This document shows, in pieces, positions 1 to 6,822 of a stretch of DNA of 64,000 nt. The stretch is from Trueperaceae bacterium (GTDB taxonomy: Bacteria; Deinococcota; Deinococci; Deinococcales; Trueperaceae), in assembly GCA_036381595.1 (NCBI GenBank), contig DASVCN010000009.1:32860-96859 (forward strand), given 5' to 3'. Position 1 is the stretch's first letter. Each line of letters begins with the position of its first letter. The notes below the pieces were generated by a model. That model saw nothing but the letters and a program-made list of their open reading frames with translations. It ran no database searches and was not told where the DNA came from. Position numbers and translations under genes: made by a program.

Positions 1-140
1 AAGTCGGGGAAGCCCTGACCCAGATCGATCGCGTCGGTCTCCCGAGCCAATCTCGAGTAGGTTGCGAACACCGTTTCTCCGAAGGTGGCGATGCGGCGGC
101 TCCCGACCGTCCGCCTGGCGTCGTCGCCCGTTCGCGTCAC
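1..140 (-). CDS. PLP-dependent aminotransferase (class I/II), N-terminal fragment cut by window edge
   Basis: Only the first 46 codons lie in the window; the gene continues past base 1. The reading frame begins at a GTG ten bases after the leuB stop, so it is probably the last gene of the leu cluster seen here. The segment TVFATYSRLARETDAIDLGQ followed by GFPDF matches the conserved N-terminus of kynurenine/methionine-type aminotransferases, where the LGQGFPDF stretch lines the substrate pocket. No strong ribosome binding site is visible, which fits translational coupling to leuB. The family is clear from the motif; the substrate cannot be told from this fragment. In this context a branched-chain or methionine transamination role is only a guess. 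Confidence 0.75.
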   Translation of the reverse strand, partial: MTRTGDDARRTVGSRRIATFGETVFATYSRLARETDAIDLGQGFPD

Positions 141-150
141 CGTGCCTCGG

Positions 151-1233
151 CTAGCGGGCGGCCAGCGCGGGAGACTCGTGGACCGCGGCAACCACGGCTG
201 CGGTGAACGCGGCCGTGTCGCGGCTCCCGCCCAGGTCGCGCGTGGGATCGTCGGCCAAGGCTCGTTGCACGGCGCCCTCCAGCTCGTCGGCGGCCGACTG
301 CTCGGCCAGGCCGTGGCGCAGCATCATCGCGGCCGAGAGCATGGCCGCGGTCGGATTGGCGACGCCCTTGCCGGCGATGTCGGGAGCGCTGCCGTGAACC
401 GGTTCGAAGAGTCCGATTTTGCCGCCCAGCGAGGCCGAAGGCAGCAGGCCGAGCGACCCGGGGATGACAGCCGCAAGGTCCGAGAGGATGTCGCCGAAGA
501 GGTTGGAGGTCACCACGACGTCGAACTGCCTCGGGTCGCGGACTATCTGCATGGCCGCGTTGTCGACGTAGAGGTGGTCGAGCGGCACGTCCGGGAACTC
601 GCTCTGATGAACTCCCAGCAGCACGTCGCGCCAGAACTGGGAGACGTCGAGCACGTTTGCCTTGTCAACGCTGGTGACCTTGCCACCCTTCGCTCGCGCG
701 GTCTCGAAAGCGACGCGGGCGATCCTCTCCACCTCGTAGCGTTCGTAGACCATGGTGGAAACGCCGCGATCCCGCTCGACGAGTGACGGCTTGCCGAAGT
801 AGATGCCCCCGGTGAGTTCGCGCAGGATGAGCAGGTCGGTGCCCGCCGCGACCTCGTGCTTGAGAGGGGAGAGGTGCTCGAGTCCGGGGAAGACCTTGAC
901 CGGTCGCAGGTTGGCGTAGACGCCAAGGAGCCTGCGCAGTTCGAGGATGCCGCTCTCCACCCGCTTCTCACGCGGCACCCGGTTCCAGGGGTGGTCCTGC
1001 GGCCCGCCGGCCGCGCCCATCAGCACCGCGTCGCACTCGACCGCCGCCTCCTTGGTCTGCTCGGGCAGAGATGCGCCGAACCGGTCGAGCGCCTCGCCTC
1101 CGAACGGGAGCCGCTGGTACTCGAACTCCAGGCCGTGCCTGACGGCTACCGCGTCGAGCGCCTCGAGCGAGGCGTCGATGACCTCCGGGCCGATGAAGTC
1201 GCCCGGCAGGACGGCGATCGTCCTGCGGCTCAT
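151..1233 (-). CDS. leuB: 3-isopropylmalate dehydrogenase
   Basis: This enzyme oxidises and decarboxylates 3-isopropylmalate to 2-oxoisocaproate with NAD+, the third leucine-specific step. The 360-residue protein has the normal family length. Visible motifs are an N-terminal GDFIGPEV (usually GDGIGPEV, so one Gly is replaced by Phe), the LGVYANLRPVK segment, the metal-binding SNLFGDILSDLAA stretch and the cofactor-loop sequence GLFEPVHGSAPDIAGKG. Its ATG overlaps the leuD stop as ATGA, indicating translational coupling. It is the last complete gene of the leuC-methyltransferase-leuD-leuB order. Confidence 0.97.
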   Translation of the reverse strand: MSRRTIAVLPGDFIGPEVIDASLEALDAVAVRHGLEFEYQRLPFGGEALDRFGASLPEQTKEAAVECDAVLMGAAGGPQDHPWNRVPREKRVESGILELRRLLGVYANLRPVKVFPGLEHLSPLKHEVAAGTDLLILRELTGGIYFGKPSLVERDRGVSTMVYERYEVERIARVAFETARAKGGKVTSVDKANVLDVSQFWRDVLLGVHQSEFPDVPLDHLYVDNAAMQIVRDPRQFDVVVTSNLFGDILSDLAAVIPGSLGLLPSASLGGKIGLFEPVHGSAPDIAGKGVANPTAAMLSAAMMLRHGLAEQSAADELEGAVQRALADDPTRDLGGSRDTAAFTAAVVAAVHESPALAAR

Positions 1234-1838
1234 CTGCCGCCCTCCAGGTAGGCGAGACGTTGGGCGGTCTCCGCGACGGCGCCTCGCCCCTCGAGCAGGT
1301 CGGCGATCGGGTCCCAGCGGCCCTCGACGAGCGCGCTCCTGGCGCTCTCGGGGATGCGGACGGCGAACGCCAATCCGTCGGCCCGAACCTCGCGAGCTTC
1401 GACGTCCACGGTTATCTCGAGATCGGGTTTGGCCTGGATCGCCTCCGCCAGCCGGCGGATGTCGGCCCGCTGCGCCTCCACGCAGGGGAGCCCCAGCGTG
1501 GTGCAGTTGCCGAAGAAGATCTCCGCGAAGCTCTCGGCGATGATGGCCCGAATCCCGTGGCGGTAGAGCGACTGCGGCGCATGCTCGCGACTCGAACCGC
1601 AGCCGAAGTTGTTGCCTGAGAGGAGGATGGAGGCGCCCGCGAAGCGAGGATCGTCTAGCGGGTGACCCTTGGGCCTGCCCTCCTCGTCGAAGCGCACGTC
1701 CTTGAAGAGGTGTTCACCCAGGTCATCGAAGGTGACGCACTTGAGGTAACGGGCCGGGATGATCCGGTCGGTGTCTATATCGTCGCCGGGTACGTGAACC
1801 CCGCGTCCTGCGACGGTGGTTATAGGATCGAGTGCCAT
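1230..1838 (-). CDS. leuD: 3-isopropylmalate dehydratase small subunit
   Basis: This is the small subunit of isopropylmalate isomerase, which pairs with LeuC to convert 2- to 3-isopropylmalate. The 202-residue protein carries the swivel-domain signatures PGDDIDTDRIIPARYLK and GNNFGCGSSREHAPQSL, typical of bacterial LeuD. The ATG directly follows the stop of the upstream methyltransferase gene (TGAATG) and has a GAAGGAG binding site eleven bases upstream. It overlaps leuB by four bases. The unusual point is that its partner leuC is not adjacent: a methyltransferase gene sits between the two subunit genes. Confidence 0.97.
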   Translation of the reverse strand: MALDPITTVAGRGVHVPGDDIDTDRIIPARYLKCVTFDDLGEHLFKDVRFDEEGRPKGHPLDDPRFAGASILLSGNNFGCGSSREHAPQSLYRHGIRAIIAESFAEIFFGNCTTLGLPCVEAQRADIRRLAEAIQAKPDLEITVDVEAREVRADGLAFAVRIPESARSALVEGRWDPIADLLEGRGAVAETAQRLAYLEGGR

Positions 1839-2450
1839 TCAGTTACTCCTTCTGGTAGCTATGAGTATCCCGGTGGACCAGTCGAGGGTCGTGACTACGA
1901 GGTCGCTGCGCGTTTCGAGAAGCGCCATCAGGTCTCGCCACTGGCCGGGGATGCGCTGCAGGACCTCGGGCTCGACGCCCGGAACCGGATCGGGGACACG
2001 GTAGGCGTTCTGCATGTCGTCGGCCAGGTAGATGCCGCCCGGGGCGAGCATATCGAGCGCGAGTTCGGCTCGTTCGAGCTTACCGGCCCAGGTGTCGGCG
2101 AAGATCAGGTCGTAGGTGGTACCGGCCATCCTCTCGAGGAACGCGAAGGCGTCCTCGGTGTGAACGCTCAGTCGCGGGTCGTTGCCCAAGATCTCTCGTG
2201 CGACCGCGGTAAGGTCGGGGTCTACGTCGACGGTGTCGAGGGTGGCGTCTGCAGCCATCCCCTCGAGCAGGTAACTGCTGCCTACCCCAACTCCGGTGCC
2301 CAGCTCCAGCAGGCGGCCGCCCGGCTTGGTGGCGGCCAGCGACCTGAGCAGGCTGCCCGTGAGGTCGTCGCAGCTCATCGTGAAGCCGAGCAGCTTGGTC
2401 CTTTTCCTGAGGACCGCTGCCGCACCCGCGGCTCCTAGCTCCTCGATCAC
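1839..2450 (-). CDS. SAM-dependent O-methyltransferase-like protein inside the leu operon
   Basis: The protein has 203 residues from a GTG start one base after the leuC stop. It has a class I Rossmann methyltransferase core: motif I LLELGTGVGVGSSYLLEG near residues 45-65, an acidic motif II (TVDVDPDL) near 75, motif IV DLIFADTWAGKLERAE near 115 and the LAPGGIYLADDM segment near 140. This resembles the O-methyltransferase family 3 fold. The gene is packed between leuC and leuD with no gaps, so it must be co-transcribed and probably translationally coupled. No leucine-pathway step needs a methyl transfer, so its substrate is unknown. It could act on a small acid of the pathway or simply share the leucine signal. 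Confidence 0.85.
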   Translation of the reverse strand: MIEELGAAGAAAVLRKRTKLLGFTMSCDDLTGSLLRSLAATKPGGRLLELGTGVGVGSSYLLEGMAADATLDTVDVDPDLTAVAREILGNDPRLSVHTEDAFAFLERMAGTTYDLIFADTWAGKLERAELALDMLAPGGIYLADDMQNAYRVPDPVPGVEPEVLQRIPGQWRDLMALLETRSDLVVTTLDWSTGILIATRRSN

Positions 2451-2451
2451 G

Positions 2452-3897
2452 TCAGGCGACCGCCCCGCGTTCTACCCCGAAAACCTCGCGGGCGTCGGAG
2501 ATGACGCCGGTGACGGCAGCGGCGGCCACCATCACGGGACTCATGAGCACCGTGCGGCCGGTTGGCGAGCCTTGACGACCCTTGAAGTTGCGGTTGCTCG
2601 ACGAGGCGCAGAGCTGGTCTCCCACCAGTTTGTCGGGGTTCATCGCCAGGCACATCGAACAACCGGCCTCCCGCCACTCGAAGCCGGCGGCCCTGAAGAC
2701 GCGATCGATGCCGCGCCGTTCGCACTCCTCCTTCACGAGCTGAGAACCGGGCACCACGATCGCCTTCACGCCCGGGTGGACCCGGCGGCCCTCCAGGTAC
2801 CGAGCGGCCTCGACCAGGTCCGAGAGGCGCGCGTTCGTGCACGAACCCAGGAAGGCGACATCGATCTTCGTACCGGCGATCGGGGCCCCAGGCTCGAGCT
2901 TCATGTGTTCCAGCGCCTCGGTTATAGAGGCGCGGGCGTCCTCCGGGGCGTCTTCGACCGTAGGCACCCGCTCGTCGATCGCGATCGCCTGGCCCGGATT
3001 GATCCCCCAGGTGACCGTAGGCGCGATATCCTCTGCCCTTATCCTCACCACGTCGTCGTAGTCGCAACCCGGGTCGGAGGCGAAGTGCCGCCACCGCTCG
3101 ACGGCTGCGTCCCACTCCCTCCCCTTGGGGGAGTAGGGCCGGCCCTTCAGGTACTCGAAGGTCGTCTCGTCGGGGTTGACGTAGCCGCAGCGTGCCCCGC
3201 CCTCGATAGACATGTTGCAGACGGTCATCCGCTCCTCCATCGACATCCGGTCGAACACCTCGCCACCGTACTCGTAGGCGTAACCGAGCCCGCCGTTGAC
3301 GCCGAGGGTGCGGATGATGTGGAGGATGACGTCCTTCGCGTAGACGCCGGGCCGCAGCTCACCGTCGACCTCGATCCGGCGTACCTTCAGCTCGTTCATC
3401 GCGAGGGTCTGGGTGGCGAGGACGTCACGCACCTGCGAGGTGCCGATGCCGAAGGCGATCGCGCCGAAGGCGCCATGGGTGCTGGTGTGGGAGTCGCCGC
3501 AGGCGATGGTGGTGCCCGGCTGGGTGATGCCCTGCTCGGGCCCCACCATGTGGACGATCCCCTGGCGCCCGCTGAACAGGTCGAAGTAGGTGATGCCGTA
3601 ACGTTCGCAGTTGCTCTTGAGCTCGTTGATCATCTCGTCGGCCAGCGCGTCGGCGAACGGCTGCTCACGCACATCGGTGGGAACGATGTGGTCGACGGTC
3701 GCGAAGGTGCGATGAGGCATCGCGACGTCCAAGCCCAGATCGCGCAGCATCCCGAAGGCCTGAGGGCTCGTCACTTCGTGGATGAGGTGGGTGCCTATCA
3801 GCAGCTGGGTCTGCCCGTTCGGCAGTTCGCGCACGGTGTGGGCGTCCCACACCTTCTGGTAGAGGCTCTTCGGTCTTTCGGAGGCTGATTTAGTCAC
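2452..3897 (-). CDS. leuC: 3-isopropylmalate dehydratase large subunit
   Basis: This is the 4Fe-4S aconitase-family large subunit of isopropylmalate isomerase, working with LeuD in the second leucine-specific step. At 481 residues it has the usual length. Conserved pieces include the N-terminal [11 protein letters not shown], the [15 protein letters not shown] stretch, the cluster ligand in [13 protein letters not shown] and the C-terminal pair in [13 protein letters not shown]. The [18 protein letters not shown] motif near the end is also typical. The start is a GTG with AAAGGTGA upstream. It is the first structural gene after the leu promoter, leader ORF and attenuator at 3931-4105. Confidence 0.97.
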   Translation of the reverse strand: MTKSASERPKSLYQKVWDAHTVRELPNGQTQLLIGTHLIHEVTSPQAFGMLRDLGLDVAMPHRTFATVDHIVPTDVREQPFADALADEMINELKSNCERYGITYFDLFSGRQGIVHMVGPEQGITQPGTTIACGDSHTSTHGAFGAIAFGIGTSQVRDVLATQTLAMNELKVRRIEVDGELRPGVYAKDVILHIIRTLGVNGGLGYAYEYGGEVFDRMSMEERMTVCNMSIEGGARCGYVNPDETTFEYLKGRPYSPKGREWDAAVERWRHFASDPGCDYDDVVRIRAEDIAPTVTWGINPGQAIAIDERVPTVEDAPEDARASITEALEHMKLEPGAPIAGTKIDVAFLGSCTNARLSDLVEAARYLEGRRVHPGVKAIVVPGSQLVKEECERRGIDRVFRAAGFEWREAGCSMCLAMNPDKLVGDQLCASSSNRNFKGRQGSPTGRTVLMSPVMVAAAAVTGVISDAREVFGVERGAVA

Positions 3898-3930
3898 TGC
3901 TTCACCTTTCTGGACACGCTCTCTTGCAAA

Positions 3931-3962
3931 CGAAAAAGCCCCTCGGAATGGGGTCCGAGGGG
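3931..3962 (-). terminator. intrinsic terminator acting as attenuator before leuC
   Basis: Read on the minus strand, CCCCTCGGA and TCCGAGGGG form a perfect 9-bp stem with a 6-base loop, followed at once by CTTTTTCG. It lies between the leu promoter and leuC, about 35 bases before the leuC start, so it must be read through for the operon to be expressed. The sequence AGGGGT inside the leader ORF can pair with ACCCCT at the base of the left arm, which gives a possible alternative fold. Confidence 0.85.
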
Positions 3963-3991
3963 TTCGTACTCGCTAGTCAGGTTCTAACTGG

Positions 3992-4069
3992 CTACGACGA
4001 CCCCTTCGCTGTGGATAGGTAGGTATTGAACCGTTCCTGGATCGCGCTGAGTCGGCGCCGTATGAGCAT
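3992..4069 (-). CDS. putative leu operon leader peptide (25 aa)
   Basis: A 25-codon ORF starts with ATG seven bases behind the -10 box, so the transcript would be leaderless. It begins MLIRRRL and carries Leu at positions 2, 7 and 18, the last with CTA, a codon rarely used in this GC-rich window. It ends at TAG shortly before the terminator at 3931-3962. Position and size fit a leader peptide for ribosome-mediated attenuation, but Leu is not clustered as in classic leucine leaders. The regulatory role is therefore inferred, not shown. Confidence 0.5.
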   Translation of the reverse strand: MLIRRRLSAIQERFNTYLSTAKGSS

Positions 4070-4076
4070 TGCGAGG

Positions 4077-4105
4077 AGTATACGGCGGCGGGAGTGGAGC
4101 GTCAA
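4077..4105 (-). promoter_or_regulatory. leu operon promoter (TTGACG-17-TATACT)
   Basis: On the minus strand TTGACG (4105-4100) and TATACT (4082-4077) are separated by exactly 17 bases, a near-consensus housekeeping-sigma promoter. Transcription would start at or next to the A of the leader ORF ATG at 4069. Confidence 0.85.
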
Positions 4106-4156
4106 CGAAGCCGGCATCGGGAAGTGGATCACAGGCTCACCCGCTGCCTTCCTGCG

Positions 4157-4705
4157 TCACTTGGGGTGGTAGCTGAGGATGACCGCTCCCGTCTCGAGAG
4201 GGCGAGTGTCGACGAGTTGCAGTTCCGTCCGCTCGGCGCTCGATTTGAACAGGGGAGTGCCTTCACCGAGGAGGAGTGGGGCGACGCCGATCCGGAACTC
4301 GTCGAAGAGAGGCATGAGCCCGGCCGCAAGGTCAGCGCTGCCGAAGAGGTAGATATCCTTGCCGGGCTCGCGCTTCAGCCTCTCGATTTCGCCAACAGCG
4401 TTCTCGCGGATGAGCCGGGTGTTGTTCCACTGCACTCTCTCCATCGTTCGCGAGACGACGATCTTGGGCAGGCTGTTCATGCGGTTGGCGATCTCGGCGC
4501 TCTCGTCGTTGATCGTGGGCCAGTAGCTGGCCATGAGCTCGTAGGTGCGCCGACCGAAGAGCAGGGCCCCGGCGCTCCGTAGCTGAACGATGGAGAACTG
4601 CTCCATCTCCTCGCCCCAGGCGAACTCGTGGAAGCCGAGGTCGTGGTCGGGCCCCTCGAAGAAGCCGTCGAGCGTCATCAAGTTCCACATGATCAGCTTG
4701 CGCAC
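4157..4705 (-). CDS. dihydrofolate reductase-family protein (RibD C-terminal domain type)
   Basis: This 182-residue protein belongs to the RibD_C/dihydrofolate reductase superfamily of stand-alone NAD(P)H-dependent reductases. Family features are the N-terminal beta strand with LMTLDGFFEGPD, the GALLFGRRTYELMASYWP segment near residue 50, KIVVSRTM near 85, and the nucleotide-binding IYLFGSADLAAGLM stretch near 120. The start is a GTG with GGAGGAG six bases upstream. It is a single gene, upstream of and parallel to the leu promoter. Proteins of this type are often annotated only as deaminase/reductase; the substrate cannot be inferred here, and DNA context gives no folate or riboflavin link. 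Confidence 0.85.
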   Translation of the reverse strand: MRKLIMWNLMTLDGFFEGPDHDLGFHEFAWGEEMEQFSIVQLRSAGALLFGRRTYELMASYWPTINDESAEIANRMNSLPKIVVSRTMERVQWNNTRLIRENAVGEIERLKREPGKDIYLFGSADLAAGLMPLFDEFRIGVAPLLLGEGTPLFKSSAERTELQLVDTRPLETGAVILSYHPK

Positions 4706-5141
4706 GGGCCACTCCTCCGGTCTTCGGATCTCCTCGACATGCTACTCGACCCAACCAGGGCTCCTGCCCCTAGCAGTTCGAGACCTGCCGGTCCAGGGTC
4801 GCTCGACTGATTGACAATCGCTCGGCGAAGGAGCAATATCTGGCCAATTCTGAGCTTCCCGTGGCGCCGCCTCCACTGTCGCTGTCGGTCCTCGTGGCTC
4901 CATCACCGGGGGCTGGAGGGAAGCGGGGGGAGGGTCGGTGCGGCGACTGGGAGCGGGGACGTCTATCGGGGGGCGAACCGTCGGGTAGGAACCGAGGAGG
5001 TCGGACGATCGTACCGGCTGCCTGGACCCGAGGATCAGTCACCCCACTTGACGACCAGGAGTTGGGGCAGGTCGTGGGTCGCCACTGTCGTCGGGCCGTG
5101 GGCACCGAGCGACGAGTGGTGCGCAGGAGAGCTGGGATCGG
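4706..5141. other. 436-base stretch without a recognisable gene
   Basis: This gap separates the reductase gene (minus) from the small gene at 5142. It holds a possible plus-strand promoter (4811-4839). The frames open here give Arg/Pro/Gly-rich translations typical of antisense GC-rich DNA. I checked for the conserved cores of RNase P RNA, SRP RNA and tmRNA and saw none. Confidence 0.5.
4811..4839 (+). promoter_or_regulatory. candidate promoter TTGACA-17-CAATAT
   Basis: TTGACA at 4811-4816 matches the -35 consensus exactly and CAATAT at 4834-4839 is a fair -10, with 17 bases between. The next plausible coding start is 300 bases downstream at 5142, so it would make a long 5' leader or a small RNA. 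Confidence 0.4.
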
Positions 5142-5462
5142 ATGAACGGTTTGTCGGAGGAGTTGTTGCACCGGCTGCATCGCGAGCGCCATTCGGCGCT
5201 CGACCAGGAAGCCGAGCGGATGGCGGAGTTGAGACGTGCGTTAGCGAACGACGACGGCCTGAGGGCGACGCACTCCTTGCGGTCGCTCCTGCTGTGGCTG
5301 CGCAGGAGCAGGCGGAGGATCGCCGCCGCGGCGGACTTCGACGATCCGGGCCTGCCGCTGAGGCGTCTCCAGGAGGTCGTTGCGGCGAAGAGCCGTACGC
5401 GGGTCGATCCTCTGCCGGCGTTGCGGCGCTGGAGGTTCCTGGGGCTGATCTCGAGGCGCTGA
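5142..5462 (+). CDS. small hypothetical protein, Arg/Leu-rich and mostly helical
   Basis: A 106-residue ORF with ATG start; AGGAG lies 12 bases upstream, slightly far. The protein is very rich in Arg, Leu, Ala and Glu, with long predicted helices and no Cys. Residues 1-35 look amphipathic and could form a coiled coil. I do not recognise a family. It converges on pilT, with a shared hairpin between them at 5490-5514. The codon pattern (G/C-ending, few odd codons) supports coding, but a spurious ORF in GC-rich DNA is possible. Confidence 0.45.
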   Translation: MNGLSEELLHRLHRERHSALDQEAERMAELRRALANDDGLRATHSLRSLLLWLRRSRRRIAAAADFDDPGLPLRRLQEVVAAKSRTRVDPLPALRRWRFLGLISRR

Positions 5463-5489
5463 AAGCTGAGCGACTCGCGCCACAGGTGA

Positions 5490-5514
5490 ACGCCCTCCCG
5501 ATGAGGGAGGGCGT
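5490..5514. terminator. bidirectional hairpin between convergent genes
   Basis: ACGCCCTCCC and GGGAGGGCGT form a perfect 10-bp stem with a 5-base loop. It lies 26 bases after the pilT stop on one side and 28 bases after the small gene at 5142 on the other. Neither side has a strong T run, so it may be a weak terminator or an mRNA end stabiliser. Confidence 0.55.
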
Positions 5515-5539
5515 CGAGTGGATCGGTTGCGCTCGGGGG

Positions 5540-6805
5540 TCAGGTCCCGCGGCCGGTCCGGCCTGGCGGCACCGGACTGCTGGGCCGGCCCACGTCGCCG
5601 TTCCCCTGAGCCGGGGCAGAGGGACGCCCCGCGGGTTGCCCGGGAGCGCTTGCGCCCCGGCCGTAGCCGCCGACGCCACCTGCTCCGCCGGCGCCGCCGC
5701 CCGGCTTGCCGGAGATGCCGCCAGTTTCCACGAGCCGCTGGAACTCCTTCTGATCGACAGCGCGTGACATGCCGGTCTCGAAGGTGATGGCCCGCTTGAG
5801 GTGGAGTTCGGCGAGGTGGGCGTCCATGGTGATCATGCCAAGCTGGCCGCCCATCTGGATCTGCGAGAGGATCTGGTGCGTCTTCCCCTCGCGGATCAGG
5901 TTGCGAACCGCAGGCGTAGCGAGCATGAACTCGTAAGCGAGCACGCGTCCGCCCCCGGCGCGCGGCACCAGCTGTTGGGTGAGGATGGCCTGCAGGTTGT
6001 TGGCGAGCTGAACTCGAACCTGCTCCTGCTGCGCTTCTGGGAACACGTCGATGATACGGTCGACAGCTTCGGGGGCCGAGTTCGTGTGCAGCGTGCCCAT
6101 GACCAGGTGGCCGGTCTCGGCCGCCGTCACGGCGGCGCCGATCGTCTCGTGGTCTCGCATCTCGCCGACGAGGATGACATCTGGAGCCTGGCGCAGCACG
6201 CTCCTCAGCGCCTTCTCGAAGCTCAGGGTGTCCTCGCCGATCTCGCGCTGGTTGACGATCGAACTCTTGTGGTGGTGGAAGAACTCGACCGGATCCTCGA
6301 TCGTGACGATGTGCTTCTTGTATTCGCTGTTGATGACGTCGATCATGGTTGCGAGCGTGGTCGACTTACCGGAACCGGTGGGACCGGTGACCAGCACGAG
6401 GCCACGGGGGATGCGGGCGACGTCGGCGACCGACTGCGGCAGGCCCAGCTTGTCGAAGGGCACCACCGTCTCCGAGATGGTTCGCATCACGCCACCCACC
6501 GAGCCGCGCTGGAGGAAGGCGTTCACCCGGAAGCGGCCCTGACCCGAGAGGCTGAACGAGAAGTCGAGGTCCTTGCGCTCCTCGAAGTTCCGCTGCTTCT
6601 TCTCGTCCATCATCGAGTACATCAGCTTGCGGGTGATGTTGGGGGTGAGAGGCTCGAACTCGGTGGGACGCCACTCGCCGTCGATCCGCAGCATGGGCGG
6701 CAGCCCCACGGTGATGATGAGGTCCGAGGCCCGGCGCTCCACTGCCATCTTCAGGAGGTCGACGATGTCGGCCTGGAGTTGAGTCTGTTTGAGGTTGTCT
6801 GTCAT
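5540..6805 (-). CDS. pilT: type IV pilus retraction ATPase PilT
   Basis: This secretion-superfamily hexameric ATPase drives retraction of type IV pili, and hence twitching motility and DNA uptake. Residues 1-360 are canonical: the Walker A motif GPTGSGKSTT near 145, the IEDPVEFFHHHKS Asp box, the Walker B region APDVILVGEMRD, and the PilT-typical AAETGHLVMGTLHTNSA. The last 55-60 residues are an extra Gly/Pro/Ala-rich low-complexity tail not found in most PilT proteins, which run to about 350-370 residues. It lies 17 bases after the pilF stop in the same orientation, so the antagonistic extension and retraction motors are probably co-transcribed. Confidence 0.96.
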   Translation of the reverse strand: MTDNLKQTQLQADIVDLLKMAVERRASDLIITVGLPPMLRIDGEWRPTEFEPLTPNITRKLMYSMMDEKKQRNFEERKDLDFSFSLSGQGRFRVNAFLQRGSVGGVMRTISETVVPFDKLGLPQSVADVARIPRGLVLVTGPTGSGKSTTLATMIDVINSEYKKHIVTIEDPVEFFHHHKSSIVNQREIGEDTLSFEKALRSVLRQAPDVILVGEMRDHETIGAAVTAAETGHLVMGTLHTNSAPEAVDRIIDVFPEAQQEQVRVQLANNLQAILTQQLVPRAGGGRVLAYEFMLATPAVRNLIREGKTHQILSQIQMGGQLGMITMDAHLAELHLKRAITFETGMSRAVDQKEFQRLVETGGISGKPGGGAGGAGGVGGYGRGASAPGQPAGRPSAPAQGNGDVGRPSSPVPPGRTGRGT

Positions 6806-6822
6806 CGTCGGTTCCTACTTCC

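Noticed and set aside
3931..4105. T-box riboswitch upstream of leuC
   Set aside because: The conserved T-box sequence (GGGTGGNACCGCG-like) and a specifier stem are absent; the short ORF plus terminator fits better.
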